The notes below the pieces were generated by a model. It worked only from the letters and a program-made list of their open reading frames with translations. It had not been told where the DNA came from and searched no databases. From positions 129,001 to 193,000 of the forward strand of contig JABAKD010000100.1 of NCBI GenBank assembly GCA_012845835.1: a stretch of 64,000 bases of DNA, written 5' to 3'. The translations under genes were made by a program, and so were the position numbers. The stretch is from Undaria pinnatifida (lineage: Eukaryota; Sar; Phaeophyceae; Laminariales; Alariaceae). How positions within the stretch are numbered: position 1 is the stretch's first letter; each line of letters begins with the position of its first letter. Below, piece by piece: positions 32,197 through 43,140 of this stretch.

Positions 32197-34344
32197 AGAA
32201 GAATTGAACTGTTCGTCGAACGACGAATCTGCGTTTCGAGTATGTACCGTTTCCGCAGCCTCGATGGAATCCTCCGCCTCTTCGACCACGCCTTCATTCG
32301 GTATTACTTGAGGATCCGTGTCCAATGGCTGCAGCGTAATGCCTTCAACCAGTTGGAGCCGGCTGCAACCTCCTGATGAGGACGCTCCCGCAGCAGTCCT
32401 GTCCACGGGATATTCGCATTCGTAACCAGAATATTCCGACTTCATAACACCCTTCCCAGGATTTTCTCGTGACTCACGTGTGCTTGTTGCTTCTGCCTGC
32501 ATTGGTGCCTCATCAGTGTGATGACGTGTTCCCAACGAGCCACCACTTGTGAAGTAATCTCGCTTAGGTGCCGCAACTGCGTATAGTGACGACGTATCAG
32601 GGATTATATCCGACGTGATCACCTTGCCTGGGATGAAGTGGTCACTCAAATGGTGCATGGCGTGGTTACGGAATAAAACTTCCTTCGCGGGAGAGCAATC
32701 CCTCTCAGGCACACTTGACTTTCTACACGCGGCCACAGTCTGATTTGAAGGCTCTAGCGACAAGGGGCCTGCGGCAACATCAGTAACAGATATTTGGTGC
32801 CCTGCCGCCGGTGTGGCGCCGTATGGTTCGAATCTTGCCGACAGCGAGTCACAATTGCCATCCAAACCACGAACATCGTCAGTAGCCAAGGACTCCGCAA
32901 ATGTGGTGCGATTGAAATTGGAGGCTACGGACGCTGGACCCAAGAGCATGCCAGGGACGACTACCACGTCTGATGCTGCTGCCCATCGTTGAATGCTAGG
33001 CATTGGGGGGGGCATATTCCCCGAAATTCGCTGGTTTCGATTGGAGGAGAATCCCGGTGCTACATTCACGTGTTGCTCTCCATGGGCTCCATCACTGCGC
33101 GTCACGCTCGCAAACTCCAGTGGGCCCCGTACTGGATCGCACGTCGCGGTAGTATTTTCCCCAGTAATGGAGTTAGCGTCACTGTCACTGACGACATGAA
33201 AGGGTGAAGATGGTGAACTCCCACCGGAAATAAGTCTCGAAGTACAGGCTTGGGTTGGGTCACATTCTGCTGAACTCGCGCTGTGCAGGCCATGAGGCAC
33301 CCCTGCGTGTCCCTTCGGTACAGATTTATCGCCATCGGGACTATGACACCCTTGACCACTTTCGACAGGCGAGGTTGCTGGCATCGTAGCGATGGCACCA
33401 GCATTGATGTTCTTGTCCGTGTGGCACACCCGTACTTTGCGTTTTCCTCCACTTGTTTTCGCAACACTCGACTTTAGGTTGTGTGACCGGGCACCAAATA
33501 AAACGGAGTGAGAGAAGCGTCCTTCTTCTTCAAAATAACGTCGTTGGAGTTTTTCTGGATGAACTGTGATCGCCCTGGCGCCTTCATGCTTCCCGTTGTC
33601 TCTGAGGTTCACAACCCTAGATCCGGACACTGCTACATCTGCACCTGCGGCTTCTTCGGTGAGAGCCGTGGGGACCGCAACTGCAGGCCCACCAGCCGCA
33701 CAGACTCCTGATTGCATTCTCGAAACGGCAAAATGTGCGCCTGCAAATGCTTCGGTGCTAGCTTGAAGTACACTCTCCAAATAGGGCGTACGGGCTTCTT
33801 CGGTCGATGAGAGTCCTTCGAACGAAGTTGATCCATCGTTAATCCCGATGATGCCATCGTTGGTGGGCTTGAATTCGTTTGGGTGAGGCTGTTCCTGAAT
33901 ACTACCGTTGTCACCCTCACCGACGTCTACGGTACCATCGAGCGCACCAAGGAGGGGGGTCGACGGTCGGGATTGCAAACAAGCCCCTGGCGCACAAGCT
34001 GTGCAATCGTTGTCACGGCCAGTCGCCCGGATTCCCTCCGTTATGTCTCCTCTCATTTTTTCGCCAAGCGAGGTTGTTATGGCCTTCCTATCGGCATGGG
34101 ATGTCGCTACATCCACTGCTGCATCGTTCATCACACGTCTCAAGGTGTTCGAAGCCCCAACTTTTTGTCCACCAACCACCACCGACGGCGCATCGCGAAA
34201 CGGTGTTTCCCTCACGGGGTTCGCTCTGTCGTCCACTCCTTCACCACCTCCATCATTCACCTCGTCGTAATCGATACTCTCGAACAATCGCTTGCTGGCC
34301 AGTGCAATAAGTTCCCGCCGCCGATCACGGGCGATCTTGACCAT
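32197..34344 (-). CDS. large host-type gene, first exon (716 codons), unknown function
   Basis: By far the longest frame in the window. The first ATG is at 34342-34344; the frame also stays open upstream to a GTG at 34356. The N-terminus is a basic amphipathic segment (MVKIARDRRRELIALASKRL) followed by an acidic patch. The remainder is Ser/Ala/Gly/Glu-rich and low-complexity, probably disordered, with no membrane segment. A basic cluster GGKRKVRVCH lies near residue 297 and could be a nuclear signal. The C-terminal part is acidic (EEAEDSIEAAETVH). It ends at a phase-0 GTGAGT donor and is probably joined to an exon at 31828-31893. I do not recognise the family; a regulatory or scaffold role would be speculation. 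Composition differs from the repeats around it, and no frame disruption is seen. Confidence 0.7.
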
Positions 34345-35140
34345 GCTGCTTCCCACTTGTCGGTGAACCTGTTCTGTTATCTGGACCCGTCACGTTGTTT
34401 AACGAAAAACTCTCCAGGTTCTCCTAGCAAGGGGTTAAGACGTAAAAACAAGACGGGGAACGCATCAGTGGGAATGAGCTTACATTGCAGGTTATCGGAA
34501 CCAATCTTTTTTTAAAGCAAGCTCATGCTTTCGAACGTAGACTTTACCTTTGCGACCAAAAACGCGTCGGTACCGGATAGAGTGGTACCACGGCTGCACT
34601 GCTGTTAGGGAATAATTCCATCGTACGCCAGCACGATAGCTGTTGGCGTTATGTTTCTACAGAGAGTCGGGGAGGCAGGGTGAGTCGACTTTGTGCGCGA
34701 CTCGGAATGCCACTTTGGCAGGACTTTGTCTCGTTGCAGGGCAAATAGGGCTTGCGTCCTTGGCGAAAACCTGGATAAAAACATCAACAAACCATATACG
34801 TCGAGCATCAACACTTCAGTCACGGCGCAAAAATTATGATTGAGTGCGCTTCTCGCTTCAAGACCAGCTAATGGTCGATCGTGTCAAAACGTGTCCCACA
34901 TCATGCCAGAGGTGTCCGGCATTGGCGGTTGTCATCTCTAGTGGAGGGGAACTAATGTCAACCTACGCAAGCCTTTGACGAGTGAGTATGCGAGCCTTTG
35001 ACGAGTATGCGGCACTTGTCGAAAATATTTCCGTGCTACTCGATGGCAAACAACAAACCTGTACGTTCATGCTTGGAATAAATCAAACCGATGTATTTCG
35101 GAGCTTCAAAAGGTCTTCGAGGAGTGATGCCATCGACTGT
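34345..35140. other. upstream region of the large gene, no other gene supported
   Basis: No TATA box I would trust precedes the ATG at 34344. Short frames at 34605-34843 on both strands contradict each other. The phrase GCGAGCCTTTGACGAGT or a variant is repeated at 34968-35005. Confidence 0.35.
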
Positions 35141-35149
35141 CAATCCATT

Positions 35150-35270
35150 ACAGTGATTGTTTCAAGCGGACCGCGGCCCGCGGGTTGTTTGAATACTCCA
35201 AAGGAATTTTAACGCCAGTACCAAAAGTGTGAAATCAACTAGATTTGTCTGGACAAATCACTACTACTGT
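35150..35270 (+). repeat. dispersed repeat, partner at 36287-36400
   Basis: GTGATTGTTTCAAGCGGACC, AATTTTAACGCCAGTACC and GAAATCAACTAGATTTGTCT align with GTGTCCAGCGGACC, AATTTTAACGTCCGTACC and GAGATCAACTACGTTTGTCT about 1.13 kb to the right. Confidence 0.75.
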
Positions 35271-35327
35271 CTTCATATTCTCGATGTATACCAAAACCCG
35301 CCACTATAGTGAAAAATAAAATAAATA

Positions 35328-35450
35328 ATAATCCGAGGACCAACGCCCGAATGGGTAGGGTGGACCGTAACTGGACCAAGTCCGGCGGAAGGCTATCTCC
35401 CATGGCCAGGGGTTTTGTTAGTGGGTGAGCTTGCGCAAGTTCCACACTAC
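35328..35450 (-). repeat. dispersed repeat B, copy 2
   Basis: Inverted relative to 3495-3612. Its minus-strand frame (35239-35484) reads SLPPDLVQLRSTLPIRALVL, matching the peptide from the other copy, then runs into a hydrophobic stretch outside the repeat. Confidence 0.7.
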
Positions 35451-35693
35451 CCGGAAAGATGACATTCCGGGTGGCTATCTCCACCGAACCTGACCCTCAG
35501 GGGACAGGCCGGGTCGACATACACACGCACCCGTATACAACGGCAGCTTGCGCTGCCGGGGTTGTAACGAGGACCAATGATAGGGACAGCTTACGCTATA
35601 CCTACAATGGGACTCGAAGGGTGCGCCAGCTAGCGTTGGGCTGCGAAAGCAACTGAGTTAAATCGACACACGACGCGTATGAAAATACGCGGA

Positions 35694-35742
35694 AGTGTGG
35701 TGAGCTAAAGCTCTATTTTTCCCCATCCGCCGGAGGATAAAA
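35694..35742 (+). repeat. short dispersed repeat with hairpin, copy 2
   Basis: GTGTGGTGAGCTAAAG, TATTTTTCCCCATCCGCCGG and AGGAT with an A-tract; nearly identical to 5622-5690. An AT dinucleotide run follows. Confidence 0.75.
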
Positions 35743-35801
35743 AAAATATATATATATTAATAATAATCATATAAAACCACCCCCAAGTAGAGAAAACTTA
35801 C

Positions 35802-36118
35802 TTACGCACCTAACCAACAACCCTGACCAAGCCATCCATCCGTAAACCATCCACCACACAAATGGTAGAGCAATATAGTGGAAACTACAGAAAAAATATT
35901 ATAAAATGGATATGATAGATTACTCCAAAATTCCCCACCTAAAAAAGTAAAAATAATAACACCAATCAATGTAGTGGAGAAAAACATTTGTTTATAAAAG
36001 AAAAAGACCCCTCCCAAAAAAAATTCACCCACTTAGCTTAGTACAAGTACCAGCAAGCAGATTCAAAATATGAGTACTGACTTGAAATTCGTCGAACTCA
36101 CGGCTGACGTCCTTGAAA
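35802..36118 (-). repeat. AGGACGTCAGCCGTGAGTTC repeat, copy 1
   Basis: Minus-strand copy of a sequence present twice at 59.85-60.33 kb. Shared features are CAAGGACGTCAGCCGTGAGT, then TCGACGAATTT; a GTGARTTTTT step; a TTTAG|GTGGGGAATTT step; and a hydrophobic frame ending VVSTILLYHLCGG. The last is similar to VVSIILLYHMYGR in the 60.2-kb copy. The GT...AG steps look like conserved splice signals, but the host transcript is unknown. Confidence 0.65.
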
Positions 36119-36142
36119 ATTAGTTATAAAATGCTGATGTTG

Positions 36143-36510
36143 TGCAGTATCCCCCCCGTCGCAGTACGCAAAAGGAGCTGGTCGCCACTGCTGTTTCCAG
36201 GTTGCTGCTTCTAGGTTAAATACACGACACTGCAGGTATCGGGACACTCGGCCATGAGACAAACGTTCCGACAAACCACACAATGATTGTGTCCAGCGGA
36301 CCGCGTCTCACAGGGTGTAATACTACGTCCACAAAATTTTAACGTCCGTACCACGAGCGTGTTGAGATCAACTACGTTTGTCTGGCCTAATGCTACTGTT
36401 ATGCAGTATACCTCCCGTCCTAGTATGTTAAAGGAGCTGGCCGCCAATGCTGCATTCAGGTTGCATACACGACACTGCAGGTATCGGGATACTCGGCCAT
36501 GAGACGAACG
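36143..36510. repeat. ~269-bp tandem duplication
   Basis: TGCAGTAT-CCTCCCGTC, AAAGGAGCTGG and ACACGACACTGCAGGTATCG, then GGAYACTCGGCCATGAGAC, occur at 36143-36260 and 36412-36510. The segment between includes the dispersed repeat shared with 35150-35270. Confidence 0.8.
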
Positions 36511-36652
36511 TCCCAGTGACATTGTCCACAGCGTTACGACTGCCTTGAACACCTTGGCCTTGGTATGCCTTTTGGACGAACGACCGGGTCATAATACTGG
36601 TGACATCCCATACTAAGGGTCTGTATGAAAATGCGTGTGAACCTCTTCCCAG

Positions 36653-36760
36653 CAAATTCAGGAATTGTCAAAAAAGCTTCAAAGCATCTCCGGTTTTCGA
36701 ATGCAACCCTCTAGCCCACCAGCCAATGGATCTACAAAAGGAAGAACTACGAAGGTGACG
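36653..36760 (+). repeat. flanking direct repeat F1 (partner F2 at 44041-44186)
   Basis: CAAATTCAGGAATTGTCA, AGCTTCAAAGCATCTCCGGT, TTTCGAATGCAACC and GAAGGTGACG also occur immediately right of the tyrosine-recombinase element. The right copy carries about 38 extra bases in its second half. Either the element sits in a pre-existing duplicated sequence, or F is part of the element. Confidence 0.8.
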
Positions 36761-37015
36761 AACCAATGTAAGATTAATATGCAGTTTGTTCTTCCAGAGA
36801 GAACTTGGCGTTAAGGTCCATAGTTTTTTTTGGCGGAGTACGTACGTGGCTTACTTTGACAGCAGCAGCTGGCATTGTTTGGTTGTTCGCGCTTGTGGGG
36901 ATACCAAGTGGATACCGCACGGGACGGTGCTGGCAGACTGGTAGAACACGCAAACAGAGCTGTTGTTTACAACTTGACAGCGGTCGCTCACTAGACCAGA
37001 TAATTCGTGATTTCT
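36761..37015 (+). repeat. split direct repeat A1
   Basis: Aligns with A2 at 43406-43654. It shares TTTTTTTTGGCGGAGTACGT, ACGTGGCTTACTTTGACAGC and GACCAGATAATTCGT. Differences include a few indels (for example AAGTGGATACC is duplicated only in A1). Confidence 0.85.
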
Positions 37016-37564
37016 TTGTTCTCGAGTTCATCGCTGGACGGCGAATCGGGGAATTAGCGAGAGCAATAAGCAACATCGAAGGCGAAGCGCTTCATACGAG
37101 ACACAGGAAGCGAGCGCGGAAGCGTCGACAACGAGCCTCGCCTTGACCGGTATGATATTACGTGCAGATACGGGTTGTTATTTGTCTCCTTAATCCCCGA
37201 TACTGGTGGGCCGAGAGCGTGTATGTGCGTTTGGAAACGGTTCGAGCGAGTTGTGTTGCTTGTGCAAAAACAAACAAAAATAAACGGGGGGCAATAGCAA
37301 AAATAGCAACAAATTCAACATCATGATCCAGCACATGCGTATCACAGATCGCGGCAACGAGATATTATCGGACTCTCCCCCCGGTCGAGGCAGAGATACA
37401 ATGATGTTCGTAATCCTGAAAGGGATCGTGTCTGGTCGTACTCTCGGCGGCCTGGGCGTGGGTAAACAACGATATTTCGAGTACATATGGCAAACCGCAT
37501 CACACTGGGGCAGTTCATCAGGTGAAAAACGAAAAATCTTTGGTGCCAAAAACTTACTTATATA

Positions 37565-37700
37565 TATATCGTACATCGTGTGTTTGAACACAAGGATCTG
37601 CAGAAGAATGGGTTGGATTGATGTTGGGTGCAACATACATCGTGCGTTTGAACACAAGGACCTGCAGACAAACGCGTTCCATTGCTGTTGGTTGCAACGT
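37565..37700 (+). repeat. ~70-bp tandem duplication
   Basis: TACATCGTGYGTTTGAACAC, AAGGAYCTGCAGA and GTTGGKTGCAAC occur twice in succession. A run of 12 A follows at 37738-37749. Confidence 0.8.
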
Positions 37701-37959
37701 CAGATATATTATCGCAATTCGATCACATGTAGCAGCAAAAAAAAAAAAAGTTACAGCAGCAAACGGTTGGTGTGTCAACTGAATGTGGATTCACGTCACG
37801 TTGAGCGCAGACTAATTCATATATTCTGTAAGTTGACCACAAAAACCGCTCTACATTACTGCTGTTGGGTGACTCGTGATGTCATAACATAGCTATTATT
37901 CCAATGGAGTTCATACGTTGCGGCCAGGCGTCGCAAAAACATTGCACGTGTGATATATC

Positions 37960-38300
37960 GCTCATCCCGAGCAACTGAAAAATTCAGATCGACGTGTACG
38001 TGCACGATATATATCATGTGGCATAATGAATGAGTGGTTCCCCATGCGGACTGCTGGGTGAGAGATAATCTTCGCAGCCGAAACGATCGTACGTGCACGA
38101 CAAATATTATGTGGCATAATGAACGATTGATTCCCCATGCGGACTGCTGGGTGAGAGATAATCTTCACAGCCAAAACGACCGACTCGAGGTGTCTTGAGC
38201 GCGAACACAAGCATATAATATGACAATATGAATGAATGACTTCCCACCCGCATGGTTGGGTGAGAGAAAACATTCACAGCCAAAACGCTCGAGAGGTCTT
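37960..38300 (+). repeat. ~100-bp tandem repeat, three units
   Basis: CATGCGGACTGCTGGGTGAG, AGATAATCTTC and CAGCCRAAACGA recur, with GGTGAGAGA at 38056, 38149 and 38259. The third unit is diverged. All lie in the leader of the tyrosine-recombinase element. Confidence 0.8.
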
Positions 38301-38454
38301 GAGCGTGGATACTTGTAGATAGTCAACCGCAACGACAGAAATTGCGTCTTGTTGGATGAAATAAAGTGAGTGTCATAATTCACAGGTCGCGGCAATGCGA
38401 CAACAACTTTACAGCGCTAAATGCGGCAGGGTTTAGTTAAACTGTATATTCTGG

Positions 38455-38880
38455 CTGGTCACCTCTCGTGCGGTCGCGATGGGGCGCAGAATGTTTCAGA
38501 ATGATCACATTGTTTTGTTTGCTGAATAGCAGTACGTATATGCTCGATGTAAATATTTGTGCAGCGTCAATGGATACTCTTGCTGGTACCTCTCACGCGG
38601 TTGCGATGGGGCGCAGATTAATATGTTCACACTGTTTCCTAACTGATCAGCATTATAAAAACAAAAATGGCATATGTGACCAGTTAATCTCGGCCCGTAT
38701 AGCAGCGGAGCAGGTGCATGCATACATGTGATGTCGACGTCGTGGCAAGACGACAACGGAATTGCAGTACTATTGCATTTCTCGATATGGTCTAGCATGT
38801 CTTGGTGGTAATGGTTGTCAGACAGGAAATATATGTATTATTGCGGATACCCCTCGCGCGGTTGTGATGGGGCGCAAAAA
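38455..38880 (+). repeat. three copies of a 30-bp motif
   Basis: TGGTCACCTCTCGTGCGGTC (38455), TGGTACCTCTCACGCGGTTG (38583) and GATACCCCTCGCGCGGTTGT (38846) are each followed by GCGATGGGGCGCA or TGATGGGGCGCA. Each is followed by an A/T-rich stretch with an ATATTT or TTCA-ACTG word. This may be a leader control element or simple amplification. Confidence 0.75.
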
Positions 38881-39245
38881 TATTTGACATTCTGAATCAA
38901 ATTGACTGACTTCCTCGTTGAAACACCAGTTCGCAAACAAGGCAGTGGTAACAATCAGCAATTTGCCTGATAAGCAAAGGAATGCACATAAGAATATGAT
39001 ATGCATGTGCGCCTATGCTGGGTGCTCGAGCGAAAATAACCAGAAGTGCGTATATTTCCGCATATACAGTGATGGCGAGCCACCCTGGTTCCACAGGCGA
39101 GGTTGTGACCCCTGCATAATTATGGCCGCCCTTATACAACTTGCACTCACTATGTATTCTGGCCTCGTATCACGTTCGCGGGTTCATTTTTCTCGTAGCG
39201 ATTAAATTTCGACTCAAGCACACGGTGTGGCCAGAGACGACCACC
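38881..39245 (+). other. leader segment before the gag-like frame
   Basis: No feature is resolved. The context CCACCATG at 39241 suits a strong start codon for the gag remnant. Confidence 0.4.
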
Positions 39246-40476
39246 ATGAGCGGAAGTCGAGTGGTGCAAGCAGCCGGTCGGGTGGTGCTAGAAGCAACGC
39301 GGGCAAGCGTTCAGTTCGTCAAGCTGAATAGCCTGTGCACCGCGAGGCGGTTAACGATCGGCATGACGCGATCGAGGCCTGTGCGGCCGAGAACGGGGGG
39401 CGGCTCCAAAAGATTAGACATGCTCGGGCACCTCCAGAATGTGCTGGACGACATCCAAGCCAACCAAGACGCTGACGAGCTGAACAGTGACCAGGGGCAG
39501 CATAACGGTGCAGCTCCCGCTCATGTCAGATAAGCTATGGCTGAAGGTGAGGATCACGGCTTGGAAGAACCCCAACCTTCGAGCTTTTTGGATCCTTTGT
39601 AGTGAAAAGCCAAAGGGCTGTGAATTGTCGAGGGTCCAGCTGCAAGGGGTATTCAAGAATACCGCCCTGGCATCTTCTGCGGTAGTGGAACAGGTCAACG
39701 CTTTAGCGGGGCTTGATGTCACGCGTTTATTCCGAGTCGGGCGGAACCGGGCACTGTTGGCACCATCGACATCGAAAAGCAGTTCGCCGTTCTGGCGAAG
39801 GTGTTGCTTCTCGTCATCGGGCGGGACATTACCTAGGTGGGGGGAAAGGCGCGGGTGGAGAGCTACGCGCGGCATTCCAAGACGGTGCCGATATGGTGAC
39901 ATCGCACGGCGAAGCTAACCACCAAGCGATACAAATGCCTTTCCACAAGGCGAGGATAGCCCGCTTCATCAACAAAGATCTCGAGGATTGATCGACCGCG
40001 GTTCAAGACGCAGCTCTCTCCGCTAAGTCCAACTGGCACGAGCCGCCGGGGATCGACGAATTCCCAGAAGCGGTGGTTCCCACCTGGGCAAAAATTGGCG
40101 CCTATATTGACGCTGGTGGGCTGGAGCATTTTACAAGAAGCCGGTCGCACCTCATGAAAAAGGAGGGCGTCCGGTCAAACGTGCGCGCAGGGATGAAGAA
40201 CAGCTTCCGTGCTTCGGTTGGGCCTCCCGGCGGGGATGCCGGTTCTCCCGGCGGGGATGCCGGTTCGAGCGAAATGGAAATCCGTGCAAATACCGCCACG
40301 ATCCGGCCGACAAATTCCGGGAACAGAAGGAAAGCGGAGGAGGCGCCAGCGCGGCCGCACTTAAGAAACCTAAGGCTGGTATTCGCACGGTACCGAGCAC
40401 TTCCGCGTCGGGACATGGAGACGGGAGCGGAAAAGGTGGAAGCTCTGCTAAATCGTCCAAGGATGACGACGAATAG
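39246..40476 (+). pseudogene. gag-like ORF remnant of the YR retrotransposon
   Basis: Starts at ATG 39246 (CCACCATG). It can be followed only by switching frames: VLDDIQANQDADELNSDQGQ near 39440; FHKARIARFINKDLED and an in-frame TGA near 39990; IDEFPEAVVPTWAKIGAYI near 40060; a Gly/Asp repeat (GGDAGSPGGDAGS) near 40230; CKYRHDPADKFREQ near 40285; and a Ser/Gly/Lys tail ending KSSKDDDE with TAG at 40474-40476. The Cys-x-x-x-His segment and charged tail suit a nucleocapsid-like protein. At least three breaks make it a pseudogene. The family assignment rests on its position upstream of the RT. Confidence 0.55.
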
Positions 40477-40793
40477 GGGTGCGGGCTTCGTCAGCTGGCG
40501 GGGCAAACTTTGGCGACCGAACGAGCTCGGGTTTCAGCGGATGACGCGCAGTTTGTGGCCGAGGTTGGCGTCGTTTTCTCAACAAGGTGGGATCGAGAGC
40601 TTACATCGGTGTTTGATGGTGTGAGGGGAGTTATCAGATACTGGCATTGATAGCGAATCTCGGATGCAGGCGTTAGATGGCATGCGCAGGCATTCATAAC
40701 TTTCTTTCTGCTTCATGGTAGGAAGTTGGAGCGCATGCAGTAATTTGAGTTTCGGTTAAAGTTGCCTAGCGTTTCCGACTTTCAAGTTCGGAG

Positions 40794-41830
40794 TTGGTTT
40801 GGAGTCGAGAAAGGATTCCCAAAGTTGACCGATTGGCCAGCATTGCAGCCCATGGGGCAGCCGTTCATGTCGATGGTTTCGGCGATACTGACATCACGGC
40901 CGCTCTCACGTACAACGATCACAGCAGCGTAGTTCCGTATACTAACGCCATTATCGACAAGGTCCACGAGGGCGTGCAGTTCGAGCGCGCCTTTGTCTTC
41001 CCTCTTCGATTGGTCAACGACATTATGGGATTGAGGCTGTCACCGTTGGCAGCAGTGGCGTCCACGTCGAAAACTCATGCAATATATTATCTTACTTTTG
41101 CAAGTTCGCCATCGAGTCCAGGGGTCAATGCGGACACGGATTTCTCAACGGCGCCCCTATGTCAATTGGGTCATGTGTTGCGAGAGGTTGTATAGCGTAT
41201 ACAACGTATTGTATTTGCGGCGGAAATACGGCGTTGGTGCGCGCATAATTCTCAGTAAGATGGATGTTGAAGATGCGTTTAGACAGGTGGTGGTGGAGTG
41301 GGAGCGGTCACCGATGTTCGGATACGTATTCCGCGACCTTGTCGTAGTAAACATGCGACTCCAATTTGGGTGGCGCAATAGCCCGGGATTTTGATGCCTT
41401 TTTGCGTCCGCGCTAGAACACTCACACGTCAACACTTCGTATGAAAATGCAGTCATAACGGAATCAGGCCGTAAGGCTACCGCGCACGTCGAGGCAACGC
41501 AACCAGCAGCCACAGATTGGCCCAACCCATCACGGCAAGGTTGTCGGGTGCCACCAAATACAGGTGGGGGTATAGATGATATTTTTTTGGGAGGTACTAC
41601 GTCAACGATGGTCTATTGTCGAAGTACAACGGGATCCATCGGGCATTCGGTGTTTAATGGCGTCAGCTTCGCTGGCGTCTGACCATTTTCGTTTGTTTGA
41701 CGAACGGTCGGCGAGGGACCCTCCACTCTTGTCGGCCTGAAAAGTGTCTTCGTGGCTGCACAAGATAAAATCACCTATTTGTATCGAGAAATCAGATTTG
41801 GCCGGAAAGGTAAGCGACGTTGACATGTAA
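40794..41830 (+). pseudogene. reverse transcriptase remnant, DIRS-type
   Basis: Frame 1 (to about 41190) carries RAFVFPLRLVNDIMGLRLSP and VNADTDFSTAP...GHVLREV, typical of the region before the RT fingers of DIRS-type elements. A frameshift leads to ILSKMDVEDAFRQVVVEW (41251-41305; catalytic Asp in MDV present), FGYVFRDLVVV and LQFGWRNSPGF, then TGA at 41392-41394 where Trp is expected. Reading on, ALEHSHVNTSYENAV and YYVNDGL (41595-41615) follow; the YxDD catalytic box reads YVND, an Asp-to-Asn change. A further TGA precedes VSSWLHKI. No RNase H is found because the MGNSKK repeat interrupts the gene. Confidence 0.8.
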
Positions 41831-41859
41831 ATATGAAAACCAAACGATCGTTACAATCC

Positions 41860-42604
41860 TGTCCAGATTCATGCCAGGTTTCAATGAACCAGCCCTGCTC
41901 CAAAGCTTGCTGCTGCTGGTGTCGTGGAACTTGTGTTCGTTATCATCATATTTCTGCTCCTGCTCATCCTGAGCGCGGAAGGAGCAGCAGCAGCAGCGAC
42001 CCGCGTGCCGACATCGTACGCTGCAGATATGCCTCCCGGTTCACCTGGACAATTTTTTCCCGTTTGCCATTTCTCGAGGTTCTTTCTGTTTTTTCGAATT
42101 GCCCATCACGAAATCGATTGTCGTGGTCCCCCAAAAAGTGACTGAAGGGGCGATTTTCCGTTCGCTTTTTCTCTACGGATACTACCTCGATTCGAGCGGG
42201 GTTTGTTTTGCTGTATACTACACATCCCAATGCAGGGCATAACTATGTGTTTTGGCACTACTGAAGCACGTCATAAGAGCAAGAGGCAGAAACCACAGGA
42301 AAATCATGTTTTTCCGCACCTTTCCGTCTATAACAACGTGAAATTGTACCCTTGTGCTAAAAAAAGGAAGTCATCCCAACGGCATGTGCCTGTGTGAGGT
42401 GTCTGTATGAAGTCAGCATTGAAATCATCTCCAGCTCCGAGATAAATAACACACAAGTTCTCTGTGCAACTCCACTAAAACCACGTAGTTAGGGGTATGG
42501 CGGTAGTTTTACTTTTTCAGAATTTTGAATCTTTTTTGGCTGGTCGATCCGAATAGCCTGCCGTTTATTTGGGTCAAAATAGGCCTGCAACCCCTAGCCT
42601 AACA
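41860..42604 (-). mobile_element. MGNSKK repeat, copy 2, inserted in the retrotransposon
   Basis: Minus strand: ATG near 42105 starts MGNSKK, and a shifted frame continues GKREKIVQVNREAYLQRT. This parallels MGNSKK...GKKKTLQKVKEAYRART at 30 kb. The upstream DNA (42110-42604) matches 30166-30690. It lies between the RT remnant and the YR integrase, in opposite orientation, so it appears to have inserted into the element and displaced the RNase H region. The left boundary is uncertain and no target duplication was found. Confidence 0.6.
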
Positions 42605-42605
42605 G

Positions 42606-43136
42606 TTGAGGCGTGTTCCATGGAGTGATGCCGATCGGGTTGAGGTGCGATTCCGAAGCCATAAAGGCGACCAGGCTCAAGCTGAAAGCGTCATTGTACG
42701 TACCCCGAGCGAGGTTCGCGGCTTGTGTTCTGAGTTGGGTAAAGGTGGTGGAGCCGTTGCTCTTATGGTAGCATTACTGTCATGTTTTGCGGCTCTACCT
42801 GAACACGCGTCACTTTCCTCGTACCGTTCAGGGAGGTAAGTAGTGTGGGGATTTGGTCAGGCGTTACGAGCGTTGAGAGAGATAGTTGAAAAGACGGGGC
42901 GTACACCCGAAGAGTACGCTCTGCACTCGCTGAGGATCCGAAGTGCCTCGATGATTGCAGCTGGAGGTGACGTGTCGGAACGAGTCATACAGCGAGAAGG
43001 GGGGTGGATTTCCGGTGCATATAAGGTGTACACCCGGAATAATGCGGACGATGCACGACAGGTGTCTCGTAAATTAGCCGCTGGCAAAGGTTTGCAAACA
43101 CAGCTAGGTCAAGATACTGTAAGGGGTAAACTGTAG
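42606..43136 (+). pseudogene. tyrosine recombinase (YR integrase), in-frame stop
   Basis: One frame runs across 42606-43136, interrupted only by TAA at 42837-42839 after LSSYRSGR. The C-terminal catalytic block is clear: LHSLR (42921-42935, H-x-x-R), VIQREGGW (His/Trp position) and AYKVYTR (43017-43037, nucleophilic Tyr candidates at 43020 and 43029). Upstream, GAVALMVALLSCFAALPEH is typical of the DIRS-order YR core. The N-terminal part with the first catalytic Arg is missing or lost at the MGNSKK insertion. The TAG stop at 43134-43136 directly abuts repeat B1. It would catalyse integration of a circular DNA intermediate. Confidence 0.85.
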
Positions 43137-43140
43137 AAGT

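Noticed and set aside
33879..34515. Plus-strand frames of up to 210 codons opposite the large gene
   Set aside because: They are shadows of the 716-codon minus-strand exon, which has coherent composition and a splice donor.
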